NCBI GenBank assembly: GCA_002420315.1
Contig: DIHU01000030.1
Span: 1-38,132 of the forward strand
Direction: 5' to 3'
Source of the DNA: Akkermansiaceae bacterium UBA5688
Lineage (GTDB): Bacteria > Verrucomicrobiota > Verrucomicrobiia > Verrucomicrobiales > Akkermansiaceae
DNA: 38,132 nt
Under the pieces are notes generated by a model, which was not told the origin of the DNA, searched no databases, and saw only the letters and a program-made list of their open reading frames with translations. Position numbers and translations under genes: made by a program. Positions 1-8,636 of this stretch are shown one piece after another. The first letter of the stretch is position 1, and each line of letters starts with the position of its first letter.

Positions 1-348
1 ATGAAAAAAATCGAAGCTATCATCAAGCCGTTCAAACTCGAAGAAGTCAAGGAAGCCTTGGCAGAAGTTGATGTACAAGGAATGACCGTGACCGAGGTCA
101 AAGGTTTCGGTCGCCAGAAAGGCCACACCGAGATTTACCGGGGATCTGAATATACTGTTGATTTCCTTCCAAAAGTAAAAATAGAGATTGTCGTGAACGA
201 GGAGGACTCCCAAAAGGTTGCCGAAGCAATAGTAAAGAGTTCAAACACCGGCAAGATTGGCGACGGCAAAGTCTTTATTTCCCCAGTAGAGGAGGCCATC
301 CGTATTCGAACTGGCGAAACTGGGGCTGAAGCCGTCAACGTCAGCTAG
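1..348 (+). CDS. glnB: Nitrogen regulatory protein P-II (GlnB/GlnK family)
   Basis: Trimeric signal protein that reads 2-oxoglutarate, ATP/ADP and glutamine status and controls ammonium transport and glutamine synthetase in the cytoplasm. At 115 residues it has the usual family length. The T-loop (about residues 37-55) carries Tyr51, the uridylylation site in proteobacterial homologues; the B-loop TGKIGDGK lies at 83-90 and the C-loop arginines are Arg101 and Arg103. The ATG is the first base of the window, so the promoter and any upstream amt or glnA cannot be seen and GlnB cannot be told from GlnK. A strong intrinsic terminator follows at 379-412, so this gene ends its transcript. Confidence 0.95.
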   Translation: MKKIEAIIKPFKLEEVKEALAEVDVQGMTVTEVKGFGRQKGHTEIYRGSEYTVDFLPKVKIEIVVNEEDSQKVAEAIVKSSNTGKIGDGKVFISPVEEAIRIRTGETGAEAVNVS

Positions 349-378
349 CTTTAGAACTCCCCCTCTCAAAGATCGCTG

Positions 379-412
379 GCCGCCCTCCGCTAGGATGGGC
401 GGCTCTTTTTTT
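379..412 (+). terminator. Rho-independent terminator of the P-II gene
   Basis: A 7-bp GC-only stem, GCCGCCC (379-385) with GGGCGGC (397-403), closes an 11-base loop and is followed by TCTTTTTTT. It lies 31 bases after the P-II stop. This is the clearest plus-strand terminator in the window. Confidence 0.92.
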
Positions 413-436
413 GGGGTATTCCTCCCGAAAAGATAA

Positions 437-487
437 TGAATTAGTAAACCGATAAATCTAATCGACAGAGTTTTTTACTCTAATTCA
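437..487. repeat. AT-rich inverted repeat in the gap after the P-II gene
   Basis: TGAATTAG (437-444) is the exact reverse complement of CTAATTCA (480-487). An alternative register gives 12 paired bases with a 2-base bulge, and a smaller CGAT/ATCG hairpin (450-453 with 461-464) sits inside the loop. It lies between the P-II terminator and the 3' end of the minus-strand zinc-ribbon gene. Its role is unknown; it could be a 3' structure on the minus-strand transcript. Confidence 0.4.
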
Positions 488-511
488 CTAAATCCTTGTG
501 CAAAGCCCCCG

Positions 512-541
512 AAAATCACCTCCAACGAAATGGTCGATTTT
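512..541 (-). terminator. Possible terminator-like hairpin downstream of the zinc-ribbon gene
   Basis: AAAATCACC (512-520) pairs with GGT (532-534) and GATTTT (536-541), with one bulged base. It lies 28 bases past the stop of the minus-strand gene at 569-799. The stem is AT-rich and is flanked by T runs on either strand, so it may be weak or bidirectional. Confidence 0.35.
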
Positions 542-568
542 TTCAACCTCATTTGGGCAAGGATACCC

Positions 569-799
569 TTAGCTTAAGTCTTCGGCTGTGACACTTCGCT
601 GTTCCCTCGTCCCAAGCTCAACGGCTTGATCGACAACCCTAGATGGATCGGAGTCAAATCGGTATCCATGACAATTAGGACAGATTACAACCTCGGTTGT
701 AACGATTGAATCACACCCCTCACAGACCTTGTAAGCAACAGGATTGTTAGCTATCTCTCTCGCCTTTGCGAGACGATCTTGCTGGGCCGGTTCGGACAT
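569..799 (-). CDS. Small zinc-ribbon protein of unknown function
   Basis: I do not recognise a named family. The 76-residue protein has two CxxC knuckles, Cys26/Cys29 and Cys40/Cys43, spaced like a treble-clef zinc ribbon. A basic helical N-terminus (about residues 5-18) precedes them and an acidic tail follows. Such small ribbons often bind nucleic acid or stabilise a partner, but nothing here fixes a role. It lies downstream of rpsT on the same strand, just beyond that gene's terminator, so it is either read through or has its own promoter in the 17-base gap. No Shine-Dalgarno precedes the ATG. Confidence 0.75.
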   Translation of the reverse strand: MSEPAQQDRLAKAREIANNPVAYKVCEGCDSIVTTEVVICPNCHGYRFDSDPSRVVDQAVELGTREQRSVTAEDLS

Positions 800-815
800 G
801 GATTAAAGAAAGGCT

Positions 816-852
816 AAAAAAGAAGAGGCCACGAGGAAAAATCCTCATGGCC
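816..852 (-). terminator. Rho-independent terminator of rpsT
   Basis: Read on the minus strand, GGCCATGAGGA pairs over 11 bp (one U-G wobble; arms at 842-852 and 827-837) around a 4-base loop and is followed by TCTTCTTTTTT. It lies 30 bases after the rpsT stop and just before the start of the zinc-ribbon gene. Confidence 0.9.
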
Positions 853-881
853 TACAAAAATCTATTGAACCAAGATATTGC

Positions 882-1142
882 TTAGGCAGGCTTAATTGCC
901 TTATTGGCTCGGCTTTTGAGGTTCGCAGCCTTGTTTTTCTGGAAAATATTAATTTTAGCCGCCTTATCAACGGCTTTTGCAAATTCGCTAAAAGTCTTGA
1001 GCGCCTCCTCTGATTTGCCTTCGCTGGCGGCACTGACAGCCTTCTTCTGAAGGGTTTTAATGCGGCTCTTGACAGCACGGTTTCTCTCAGTTCGCTTTGC
1101 AATTTGACGAACTCTTTTTTCTGCAGACTTAGTATTGGCCAT
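882..1142 (-). CDS. rpsT: 30S ribosomal protein S20
   Basis: Primary binding protein of the small ribosomal subunit that contacts 16S rRNA. The 86-residue protein is of normal length, very basic, and shows the family N-terminus MANTKSAEKRVRQ followed by a three-helix Ala/Lys-rich body (for example SRIKTLQKKAV and SRANKAIK). The gene is monocistronic as far as can be seen: a perfect TTGACA element lies upstream at 1192-1197 on the minus strand and a strong terminator lies at 816-852. The start at 1142 is the only sensible one. Confidence 0.97.
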   Translation of the reverse strand: MANTKSAEKRVRQIAKRTERNRAVKSRIKTLQKKAVSAASEGKSEEALKTFSEFAKAVDKAAKINIFQKNKAANLKSRANKAIKPA

Positions 1143-1169
1143 AGGAAGATCCCGGTTGGGAGAGGCGGA

Positions 1170-1197
1170 AAAGTATTGATTCCATGTCAGGTGTCAA
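1170..1197 (-). promoter_or_regulatory. Candidate sigma-70 promoter for rpsT
   Basis: On the minus strand a consensus -35 box TTGACA (1192-1197) is followed after 16 bases by TACTTT (1170-1175), a weak -10. This leaves a leader of roughly 20 bases before the rpsT ATG. The overlap with the 5' end of the longer reading of the divergent gene supports the later start (1256) for that gene. Confidence 0.45.
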
Positions 1198-1255
1198 GTT
1201 TCAGTATAAGGAAATTTCAATAGCACCCGTCCTTTTCCTATGGGAGACTCTATCC

Positions 1256-2059
1256 ATGCAGATGATCCTCCTCGCGGTCTCTGGCTTTTGTGCATTAGTT
1301 GCATCGGCCCAAGACAAACCCAAAATCCCCGATGATTTAGTAGATTCAGAGCATTTCCGAAGCGATAGTGCGCTTAATGAATTTACAGTCCCTTCAATTT
1401 CCAAGGTTTTCAACGAGCTAGAGAAGGTCTCACCACTTTCCTACGATCCTCAACATTATAAAAACTACGGACGAACTCCTATCGACAGATCCCGAATCGC
1501 GTTACGGCTAGGAACCCTGATTGCGAATGGTTTCATCGCAGTTCAGACTGGAAATTCGGAAGATGTCCCAAAAATAGCAGCACACATCTCACGATATTCA
1601 AAAGCACTTGGTGCAGGGGACAGAATAAAGGTCCACGCCGCTGAACTCCTCGAACACGCCAAAGCGAAGAATCTCCCGAAATTGAAACGAGCTCTCGCCT
1701 CAACCCAGCGAGATGTCGAGCTTGAACTTGCCGAGCTACGGGACCCGGATCTCTCACACTTAATTTCTCTCGGTGGTTGGTTGGAAGCCCTAGATTCAGC
1801 TGCAACCGCCGTTAATAAAAAATACACTCCCGAGCGCGCACTAACACTCTTTCGCGAAGACGTCGCAGACTACTATGCAGAATCTATAGGCTCTCTCCAT
1901 CCTAACATCAGCCGGCGCCCGCATTTAATCAAAATGAGGGAGCTTCTTCAGGGACTTCGTAACGCAATGGTTTTAGAGGAAAACTCCAGACCATCAGCTG
2001 TTCAGGTTAAAGAAGTTACGACCGTTTCCACCCAGCTTGTTGCAATAGCTCGACGTTAA
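1256..2059 (+). CDS. Secreted protein of unknown function
   Basis: I do not recognise this family. An in-frame ATG exists at 1184, but I place the start at 1256 because GGGAG (1242-1246) lies 9 bases upstream and the protein then opens with a typical signal peptide, hydrophobic MILLAVSGFCALVASA, cleaved around AQ. The mature part (about 248 residues) is mostly helical, with Leu/Ala-rich stretches and conserved-looking Arg/Glu patches but no catalytic motif I can name. It is probably periplasmic. It precedes the dehydrogenase-YgfZ fusion by 11 bases and is probably co-transcribed with it. Confidence 0.75.
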   Translation: MQMILLAVSGFCALVASAQDKPKIPDDLVDSEHFRSDSALNEFTVPSISKVFNELEKVSPLSYDPQHYKNYGRTPIDRSRIALRLGTLIANGFIAVQTGNSEDVPKIAAHISRYSKALGAGDRIKVHAAELLEHAKAKNLPKLKRALASTQRDVELELAELRDPDLSHLISLGGWLEALDSAATAVNKKYTPERALTLFREDVADYYAESIGSLHPNISRRPHLIKMRELLQGLRNAMVLEENSRPSAVQVKEVTTVSTQLVAIARR

Positions 2060-2070
2060 ATATTACCATT

Positions 2071-3609
2071 ATGACTCTCCTCCTAGGACTTGGAATTATC
2101 GGTTCCCGTAGCGCCGATCAACTCATCGCTGCCGGGTATTCTATAGAAACCTGGAACCGCACAAAAAAGGATCGACCCGAATCGACCACAGACCTTGCCG
2201 AAGCAGCTTCGCGGGCCGAGGTTATCTTATGTTATCTTCGCGATGATCAAGCGGTTCGAGAAGTTTTCTCACAAATCAGAGATCAACTCAACGAAGGCAA
2301 GACCTTCATTAATCACGCCACCATTGATCCCGAAACCACCATGTGGCTCGATCAACGTTGCAGAGCAACAGGCGCCAAATTCCTAGATGCCCCATTCACT
2401 GGATCACGTGATGCCGCTGCCTCTGGAAACCTTGTTTATTATGTCGCTGGAGATCGTGACTTACTTGAAGAGCATCGTTCATTACTCGATGTCACTTCGC
2501 GTGAGACCATTTATCTCGGTCAACCACCCGCTGCAACAGTTGTGAAAATCACAACCAACCTTGCCACCGCGTCCGCTGTCCAAGCTCTCACTGAAGCTCT
2601 AGAAATTTCACGACGTTATGGGGTCGACCCACGAGCGTGGCATGAGGCAGCCAAGCTTAATGGATGCTATGCTCCAGTCATGGGCATGAAAATACCATCC
2701 CTCCTTGAAAATGATTTCACTCCTCACTTCTCGACCGAAAACATGGCAAAGGACACCAACTATGCCATCCAACTCGCCGACTCGACTGGTATCACCGCCG
2801 ATCTCAATCACCTTACTTGGGCACGTCTTTTCGAAGCCGAAATGCGAGACGCCTCAGAAGATTTTTCCGCCACTGTTCGGCAGCATCAAAGCACTGATCT
2901 AGAACTTGAGGAAGATGTTGAAATCTCCTGTAGCCGCATACGGGTGAGAGGTCCTGATGCCGAACGATATCTCAATGGACAAGTCACAAATGACGTCCGA
3001 CTCGCTGAAGATGGTCGCGTCATCGACGCCTGCATTTTAGATGCAAAAGGAAAGCTTCAATTCTATATTCATATTCATCGCGAAGAAGAGGACTTTATTG
3101 TTCAAGGCCCTATCAATCTAGCGAGAGAAATTCATACCCGCCTCGATAAATATATTATCGCAGATGACGTTCAACTTATTGACGAAAGCCAAGATGAAAC
3201 TGCTTATTTAAGCGTTATCAATGAGACTCAGCGTATTATTGATGGGATTCCTCGTTGGCCTAACGAACTTTTCGCTGGCATCCTTCCGCTCGAAGCTGGA
3301 GTCGAAGAAAGATCTATTTCATACACCAAGGGCTGTTACACAGGGCAGGAAGTAATTTCTCGGATGAAGCGTGCCGGAAAAACCAACCGTCACCTCGTAA
3401 AACTCGCACTCGACAAACCGCTCATTCCAACAAAAGCAAAACTTCTTCTAGAAAGTGAAGAAGCTGGATTCATTACCTCCGTTGCATCACATGTCCGAAT
3501 GGGGGACCTTGCTCTCGGTTATCGCTATCGTAAGTTCTCCGAAGCAGATGAATTCGATATCGCTTCACCCTCCTCCGGCGATATAATTGGAAGAGCCTAT
3601 ACTCGGTAA
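2071..3609 (+). CDS. Fusion: beta-hydroxyacid dehydrogenase domain plus YgfZ/GcvT-like folate-binding domain
   Basis: Residues 1 to about 275 form a 6-phosphogluconate/3-hydroxyisobutyrate dehydrogenase-type unit: nucleotide-binding GLGIIG at 6-11, the DAPFTGSRDAA substrate motif, and catalytic Lys159 with Asn163 in VKITTN. Residues about 278-512 are a YgfZ (GcvT-like) domain with the signature KGCYTGQE at 420-427; in E. coli YgfZ the equivalent Cys is needed for its folate-dependent role in iron-sulfur enzyme maintenance. The reading frame runs through without a break, so this looks like a true fusion. The dehydrogenase substrate is unknown. The gene ends 9 bases from the convergent ABC permease gene, and no Shine-Dalgarno precedes the ATG. 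Confidence 0.85.
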   Translation: MTLLLGLGIIGSRSADQLIAAGYSIETWNRTKKDRPESTTDLAEAASRAEVILCYLRDDQAVREVFSQIRDQLNEGKTFINHATIDPETTMWLDQRCRATGAKFLDAPFTGSRDAAASGNLVYYVAGDRDLLEEHRSLLDVTSRETIYLGQPPAATVVKITTNLATASAVQALTEALEISRRYGVDPRAWHEAAKLNGCYAPVMGMKIPSLLENDFTPHFSTENMAKDTNYAIQLADSTGITADLNHLTWARLFEAEMRDASEDFSATVRQHQSTDLELEEDVEISCSRIRVRGPDAERYLNGQVTNDVRLAEDGRVIDACILDAKGKLQFYIHIHREEEDFIVQGPINLAREIHTRLDKYIIADDVQLIDESQDETAYLSVINETQRIIDGIPRWPNELFAGILPLEAGVEERSISYTKGCYTGQEVISRMKRAGKTNRHLVKLALDKPLIPTKAKLLLESEEAGFITSVASHVRMGDLALGYRYRKFSEADEFDIASPSSGDIIGRAYTR

Positions 3610-3618
3610 ATCGGCTAC

Positions 3619-5316
3619 CTACATCCGAAATAAGCCACCTCTCTTGCCCCCGAGAATAACGGCTCCGATAATGGAAATTCCAAGGAAAATCATTGCCCAA
3701 ACACCAAGCGCAGAGGCCAACTCATAGCCATTTCCTAGCATTCCCAGAAGCGAGTAAATTGCCTTGGTAATCGGAAAATGCTCAGACTGTTGGGCTAAAA
3801 TCAAGCTGTCACTCACCTCTAACATCGCAAAGGCAAAAGCAAGGATTCCTCCTGCTATCAAATTAGCACTTAATAACGGCAGCGAGACTCGTCGTAGAGT
3901 TCTTGCAGGTGTAGCTCCTAGCGATCGCGCCGCCTCTTCAAGCGCAAGATTACTTTGCTGTAATCCTGCAACGGCTGAACGCACCACATAGGGTAGTCTT
4001 CTAACGGCATAAGCCACCACCAAAAGCCAGGTAGGATTTTGGGCCGCGCCTTGGACCAAAAAATAGAAAGTTTCTCCTTTTTGGGAAAGTGCTAAGTAAC
4101 CAAAAGCCAGGACAAGGCCTGGAACAGCGAGCGGAAGCATCACCAACGCATCAAGAAACGCTCGGCCGCGAATTGTGCTCCTTACAATTACCCAAGCAAT
4201 AGCCACGCCCAAGATCAAATCAACTAGAGTCGCTGCCGACGCGTAAAAAAGACTATTTTGAATTGAAGGCACGACAAGCGGATGACCCAGAGCCTCCCGA
4301 TAATGCGCAGTCGTCCAAATCTCCGGCAGAATGGAGGCATACCAATCGTGCGCCAAAGAAAGCACCACCACGCCAGCGTGTGGAAGAGAGGCCACAAAAA
4401 ACACCAAAAAAAAGAACAAAGTGCAAAGCCAAGCTCTCCCTCTTTTGAGACGAACTTCTACATTTTTACCCTTTGGCCTAGGAGCAGTCCCCAGTTTTGA
4501 GCGGCCGAGCACGGCTTTAGAGACGATGAACACAAGAGTAGAAACCACCAACATAATCGCCACAAGAGCATAAGGAAACGGATTGTCGCCAAGATCTTTA
4601 ATACCATCGTAAACCTGCACCGGAGCGACTCGGGTAAAATCAAAGACCAAGGGCACACCGAGTTCAGTGAAGGACCAAATAAAGACAATTGCACCCCCAG
4701 CAAAGATGCCAGGAGTCGTCAGCGGAAGAGTGATCCGCATCAGACGCCGCCAAGGAGGACACCCAAGATTTTGAGCGGCTTGTTCCATAGCTGGATCAAT
4801 ATTCGACAAGGATGCCGCAATATTCATGTAAAGAATTGGATAAAGATGGAGGGCATTCATAATGACGACCCCCCAGAATCGCCCATCGCCCAACCAGTCA
4901 ATCGGCATATTTGGATCCATAAGGCCAAGCTTTACAAAAAAGGCATTGAGTGCGCCTTGAATCCCGAGGATCTGCTTCACTCCTACCGCTCCCACAAACG
5001 GAGGGAGAACGAGAGGAATCAGAACCAAGGCCGATAATGATTTTTTAAACGGGAAGAAATAGCGATGGCCAATCAGGGCGAGAGGAAATGCAATGAATAG
5101 AGAAGCTAGTGTACTCGAAATCCCCAGAGCAAACGCATTCCAAAGACCCTCAGTGTATACTGGATTCTTAAAAACCTCTCCTACAAAAGAGAACGTAAAA
5201 CCATCATCGGAAGAATAAAATGCCTCCTTTAATACAACCACCGCTGGGTAGAGGAAAAACACCGTGAAGAAAATTGTCACGCATGCGGTTAGACCGTAAG
5301 CAGCACGCTTATTCAC
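3619..5316 (-). CDS. ABC transporter permease, two fused halves (ferric iron/thiamine/phosphonate type)
   Basis: Inner-membrane channel of a binding-protein-dependent importer. The 565 residues hold two homologous permease halves of about six membrane segments each, as in FbpB or ThiP. Each half has an EAA loop that docks to the ATPase: EQAAQNLG near residues 178-205 and EEAARSLG near 460-487. The start is GTG; the stop of the binding-protein gene overlaps it as GTGA at 5313-5316, and AGGAG lies about 7 bases upstream, one of the few good ribosome sites in the window. It is the last gene of the three-gene operon. The substrate cannot be told from sequence alone. Confidence 0.9.
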   Translation of the reverse strand: MNKRAAYGLTACVTIFFTVFFLYPAVVVLKEAFYSSDDGFTFSFVGEVFKNPVYTEGLWNAFALGISSTLASLFIAFPLALIGHRYFFPFKKSLSALVLIPLVLPPFVGAVGVKQILGIQGALNAFFVKLGLMDPNMPIDWLGDGRFWGVVIMNALHLYPILYMNIAASLSNIDPAMEQAAQNLGCPPWRRLMRITLPLTTPGIFAGGAIVFIWSFTELGVPLVFDFTRVAPVQVYDGIKDLGDNPFPYALVAIMLVVSTLVFIVSKAVLGRSKLGTAPRPKGKNVEVRLKRGRAWLCTLFFFLVFFVASLPHAGVVVLSLAHDWYASILPEIWTTAHYREALGHPLVVPSIQNSLFYASAATLVDLILGVAIAWVIVRSTIRGRAFLDALVMLPLAVPGLVLAFGYLALSQKGETFYFLVQGAAQNPTWLLVVAYAVRRLPYVVRSAVAGLQQSNLALEEAARSLGATPARTLRRVSLPLLSANLIAGGILAFAFAMLEVSDSLILAQQSEHFPITKAIYSLLGMLGNGYELASALGVWAMIFLGISIIGAVILGGKRGGLFRM

Positions 5317-6803
5317 TTGGCATCTCCTTTCCCAACCATAAGCGCCATGCGCTCTGCCTCGCGATAGTTTTCACGAAAGTAGGTTCCTAAATCATTCATC
5401 ATTCGCACGACCGCAATTTTATCCCCCAATTTTAAAATCACTTTAATATCGGACAACGTAGCCTCATAGCCAACCGGTGAGACCTCGTAGAATTTCGCAG
5501 TCGCCTCAGGGGGAAACCCCGCATCAATCAAGGCGGCCCAAGCCGCTTTCATTTCCTCATGGGAGTCAATACACATCGCACGGATAATGTTTCGTAAAGG
5601 CGTAAAATGCCGACCCGTTAAATCATAATCGTAGATAAATTCGCTCGCAACTTCATAGGGCATGACAGCGGCATCAACCATGTCTGCAAGAAAGGGTTCC
5701 TGATAGAGATCCTTTCGAATAGGCAACCGTCGTAAACCGCGGATTTTCGGCCCCATCTTTGTGCCGGGTCCAGCATTCCAAAGCATTTGCCCTTCCTTGG
5801 TGAAGAGAAAGTTTACAAATTCCTGCGCAACCTTGAGATTGGGAGCTCCTCTGAAGATTGCAACTGGATCTACGCTGTAGGACGTCCCGCCAACCGGAGA
5901 AATAAACTTCAACCGCGAAGTTCCATTTTCTTTCTTAAGCGCCTCGTTATATGAGCGACCAAAAAAGTCGATACACATCCCTGCAATGGCATTTCCTTGA
6001 GCCACATCATGGGGAACCTTGGAAGCTCCATCAGTAAAGTAACGAGCATTGGCACCGATTCGCTGAATCAGATTAAGACCTTTCACCCATCCCCCCGCGC
6101 AAGCTTCTCTGCGAGGAAGATTATCAGCAAGCTGTTCGTGAATTTTTTGCTGCACCAGCATCTCAAAAGCTTTTGCTACCGACCCACTCTTAGTCGGATC
6201 GGCAAGAGCAATTCCCTTTTGAAATCCTGGGCGACCAAGGTCATCCCAGGTTGTCGGGGCTGGGAGACCTAATCGATTCAAACTGTCGAGATTGTAGCAG
6301 ATCCCGAAAGACGATAAGCAAGTCCCTAGCCAATCATGTTCTTTAGGGTAGTAGCTTTCCCCACTCTGAATTTTGGGGATGATTCCCCGCTCAAACAACC
6401 CGGCTTCGTTCTCAAAAATATTTAGTTTTTGAAACCGGCCAGCTTTGGCCTGACCTTTAAAATCATAAACTCCACCACCAAAGAAAAGGTCAAGGCCAAT
6501 CCCCTCACTTCCATTCTTCTCGGCAGCTTTAAAACCGCTGTCCAACACTCTCTTAATCTCACTCGTTCCTCCGGGAGTTCGCCAATTCACATATACGCTT
6601 TCTCCATGTTTCTTTTTATACCAACGCGAAAATGCCTCACCAAATTCCCGACGGATAAGCTCGTTGTGTGGCGTAATGACTTCGAGACGGATTTCAGCTT
6701 GGTTCATAGCAGCAGCGTCGTCGTCCCGAAGGAGGATTGGCGCAGCAATGACAGCTGCCATCGGGAGGAAAACTCCAAGGTATTTTTTCCAAGCCCCTTT
6801 CAT
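5313..6803 (-). CDS. ABC transporter extracellular solute-binding protein
   Basis: Periplasmic receptor of the importer. The N-terminus is a signal peptide or uncleaved anchor (hydrophobic residues 9-25, then RDDDAAA), without a lipobox. The body (about 460 residues) is a type-2 periplasmic binding fold of the iron/2-aminoethylphosphonate/spermidine group, with IRLEVITPHNELI near the start and AQEFVNFLFTKEGQ late. It is longer than FbpA (about 310-340), with a C-terminal helical extension. I cannot place a convincing iron-binding Tyr pair, so iron is only one option. The start overlaps the ATPase stop as ATGA (6800-6803). Confidence 0.85.
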   Translation of the reverse strand: MKGAWKKYLGVFLPMAAVIAAPILLRDDDAAAMNQAEIRLEVITPHNELIRREFGEAFSRWYKKKHGESVYVNWRTPGGTSEIKRVLDSGFKAAEKNGSEGIGLDLFFGGGVYDFKGQAKAGRFQKLNIFENEAGLFERGIIPKIQSGESYYPKEHDWLGTCLSSFGICYNLDSLNRLGLPAPTTWDDLGRPGFQKGIALADPTKSGSVAKAFEMLVQQKIHEQLADNLPRREACAGGWVKGLNLIQRIGANARYFTDGASKVPHDVAQGNAIAGMCIDFFGRSYNEALKKENGTSRLKFISPVGGTSYSVDPVAIFRGAPNLKVAQEFVNFLFTKEGQMLWNAGPGTKMGPKIRGLRRLPIRKDLYQEPFLADMVDAAVMPYEVASEFIYDYDLTGRHFTPLRNIIRAMCIDSHEEMKAAWAALIDAGFPPEATAKFYEVSPVGYEATLSDIKVILKLGDKIAVVRMMNDLGTYFRENYREAERMALMVGKGDAK

Positions 6804-7855
6804 CGCTCTAAAAGTGTCACGTCTTGACGGGAAAACTGCAGCCCCACAAGTTCCTCCCCCGGAGAACGTATAATTTTCGGATTTTGCTCCGTCACCTGCA
6901 TCACCGAACCATCCCCTAATTCGACAGCATACTGAATGATACTCCCCAAATAAATCCGCTCGATAATTTTACCCCCCAAGCCCGCTTGAGTGGAATCAAC
7001 AATTTTTACTGCTTCGGGCCTAATCGAAAGGGTAACCTCAGTTCCAGGGGCGGGAGTCCAATCCGTCACACTCGGAGTTGCGGCCAAAGTTGCCGTTGCG
7101 GTATCTACCAAATTATTTTCATTTGCCATTCCCTTCAGAAGATTAGTCTCACCAATAAATCCAGCGACATAGCTGGAAATTGGTTGTCTATAGATTTCTT
7201 CAGGCGGCCCCACCTGAACTACAACACCTCGATCCATCACAGCCATTCGGTCGGCCATCGAAAGCGCCTCAGCTTGATCGTGTGTGACATAAACTCCAGT
7301 GAGATCATTTTCTTTGACTATGCGGCGAATTTCAGAACGCATTTCCAACCTTAACTGCGCATCAAGATTTGAGAGCGGTTCGTCAAGAAGAAGACACTTT
7401 GGGCGAACGACGAGAGCTCGGGCCAGAGAAACTCTTTGTTGCTGACCTCCGGACATTTGATCAATTCCCCGCTTTTCAAACCCCTCAAGCTTCACCATCG
7501 CAAGTGCCTCCTCCACTCGACACTGAATCTCTTTTTTTGCGACCTTTCGTTCCTCAAGGCCAAAGGCAATATTTTGCCCCACTGTCATATGGGGCCAAAG
7601 CGCGTAGGATTGAAAAACCATCGCAGCTTCTCGTTTATGAGTTGGTGATGCTGTAACGTCTCGCTCTCCAAAAAAGATTTTTCCTTTAGTCGGAGTCTCG
7701 AGCCCGGCGATACAGCGAAGCAGGGTCGTTTTCCCACATCCACTTCCTCCCAGGAGAAAAAACAGCTCTCCAGGGGCAATTTCGAGCGAAACATTATTGA
7801 GTGCAGTAACATCGCCAAATTGCTTAGTTATCCCAGCAGCGCGGATTTCTTCCAT
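6800..7855 (-). CDS. ABC transporter ATP-binding protein (PotA/FbpC type)
   Basis: Cytoplasmic ATPase of the importer and first gene of the operon. It has all nucleotide-binding motifs: Walker A GGSGCGKT (36-43), Q-loop Gln82, signature SGGQQ (135-139), Walker B LLLDE (155-159), D-loop and switch His192. A TOBE-type regulatory domain fills about residues 230-351, as in PotA/MalK/FbpC. The frame extends up to a TTG at 7897, but the ATG at 7855 gives the standard N-terminus MEEIRAAGITKQFG, so I prefer it. Upstream is the divergent gap to the FHA gene. I see no Fur-like palindrome there. Confidence 0.93.
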   Translation of the reverse strand: MEEIRAAGITKQFGDVTALNNVSLEIAPGELFFLLGGSGCGKTTLLRCIAGLETPTKGKIFFGERDVTASPTHKREAAMVFQSYALWPHMTVGQNIAFGLEERKVAKKEIQCRVEEALAMVKLEGFEKRGIDQMSGGQQQRVSLARALVVRPKCLLLDEPLSNLDAQLRLEMRSEIRRIVKENDLTGVYVTHDQAEALSMADRMAVMDRGVVVQVGPPEEIYRQPISSYVAGFIGETNLLKGMANENNLVDTATATLAATPSVTDWTPAPGTEVTLSIRPEAVKIVDSTQAGLGGKIIERIYLGSIIQYAVELGDGSVMQVTEQNPKIIRSPGEELVGLQFSRQDVTLLER

Positions 7856-7967
7856 AGATAGACATGCTTTAATTTCTCCCAAAAAAGGCAAGTCCAACCC
7901 AGCGTAGTTTTCTTATCGCCAACCGCCAACTGGTGTGGTCAAGTTTCATTAACAATCTCTAAGAAAT

Positions 7968-8636
7968 ATGCCTCGCGTCGCAATCACCATTTCCGGAAAG
8001 AGTCCCCAGCCCTATCGTTTCGAACTTAGCACTAAAAAAGTCTCGATTGGCCGAAGCGAGGATAATGATATCACAATTGCTTGTCCCTCTGTCTCATCTC
8101 TGCACTGTACGATGGAAAGGGTCGATGGCGGATATATTCTCCGTGACCGCCATTCGACGAACGGAATTAGCCTTCGTGACGAAGATATGGCTGTAATTGA
8201 CCTACGTAATGACAGCGAAATTAAAGTCGGAGACGTCAAATTCGAATATACTCTCAGTGACGAGGAACTTGATGAAATCGACGATGAAGACTTTGTCCCT
8301 CACGCCAAAACTATCGAGGAAGCATCTGAAGACTCCGAAGAAAAATCTACGCCAACTAAAAAAGCTCAGACAAACGTGGTCACTGCACCTCGCCAGCCAG
8401 CTACGCCATTCCCTCCTACGGTTCTCGCCTCAACCAATCAGGGCAGCGGAGGCTTGTATAGCATTGCCTTATTCGTCTGCGGAGTCGCCGCATTCTATGC
8501 CGGACTAGATCACAGCTATTCCGGGAAACAACGCGATGCCGGACGAAAGGGCGATTTCTCACTTCTTTCCGATATCAGTAAAGGACGACCTGCTCTTCCA
8601 TCCGAGGAGGAGTCAAAAGAAAAAGGAGCTGAGTAA
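7968..8636 (+). CDS. FHA-domain membrane protein
   Basis: The N-terminal forkhead-associated domain (about residues 3-95) has the phosphothreonine-binding residues: GRS at 28-30, Ser43/Ser44 with His46, and STNG at 63-66. An acidic, then Pro/Thr-rich linker (about 97-160) leads to one membrane helix (about 162-181) and a short charged tail. The expected role is binding of phosphothreonine partners at the membrane in Ser/Thr kinase signalling; no kinase gene lies in this window. It is transcribed divergently from the ABC operon and followed by a long non-coding stretch. No Shine-Dalgarno precedes the ATG. Confidence 0.88.
   Translation: MPRVAITISGKSPQPYRFELSTKKVSIGRSEDNDITIACPSVSSLHCTMERVDGGYILRDRHSTNGISLRDEDMAVIDLRNDSEIKVGDVKFEYTLSDEELDEIDDEDFVPHAKTIEEASEDSEEKSTPTKKAQTNVVTAPRQPATPFPPTVLASTNQGSGGLYSIALFVCGVAAFYAGLDHSYSGKQRDAGRKGDFSLLSDISKGRPALPSEEESKEKGAE

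Noticed and set aside
845..1102. Arg/Leu-rich frame of 85 codons overlapping rpsT
   Set aside because: It is an alternative frame on the same strand over a clear S20 gene and shows no domain.
7856..7967. Fur box or clear promoter in front of the ABC importer
   Set aside because: No GATAATGATTATC-like palindrome; a TTGACC on the minus strand has no convincing -10 partner.
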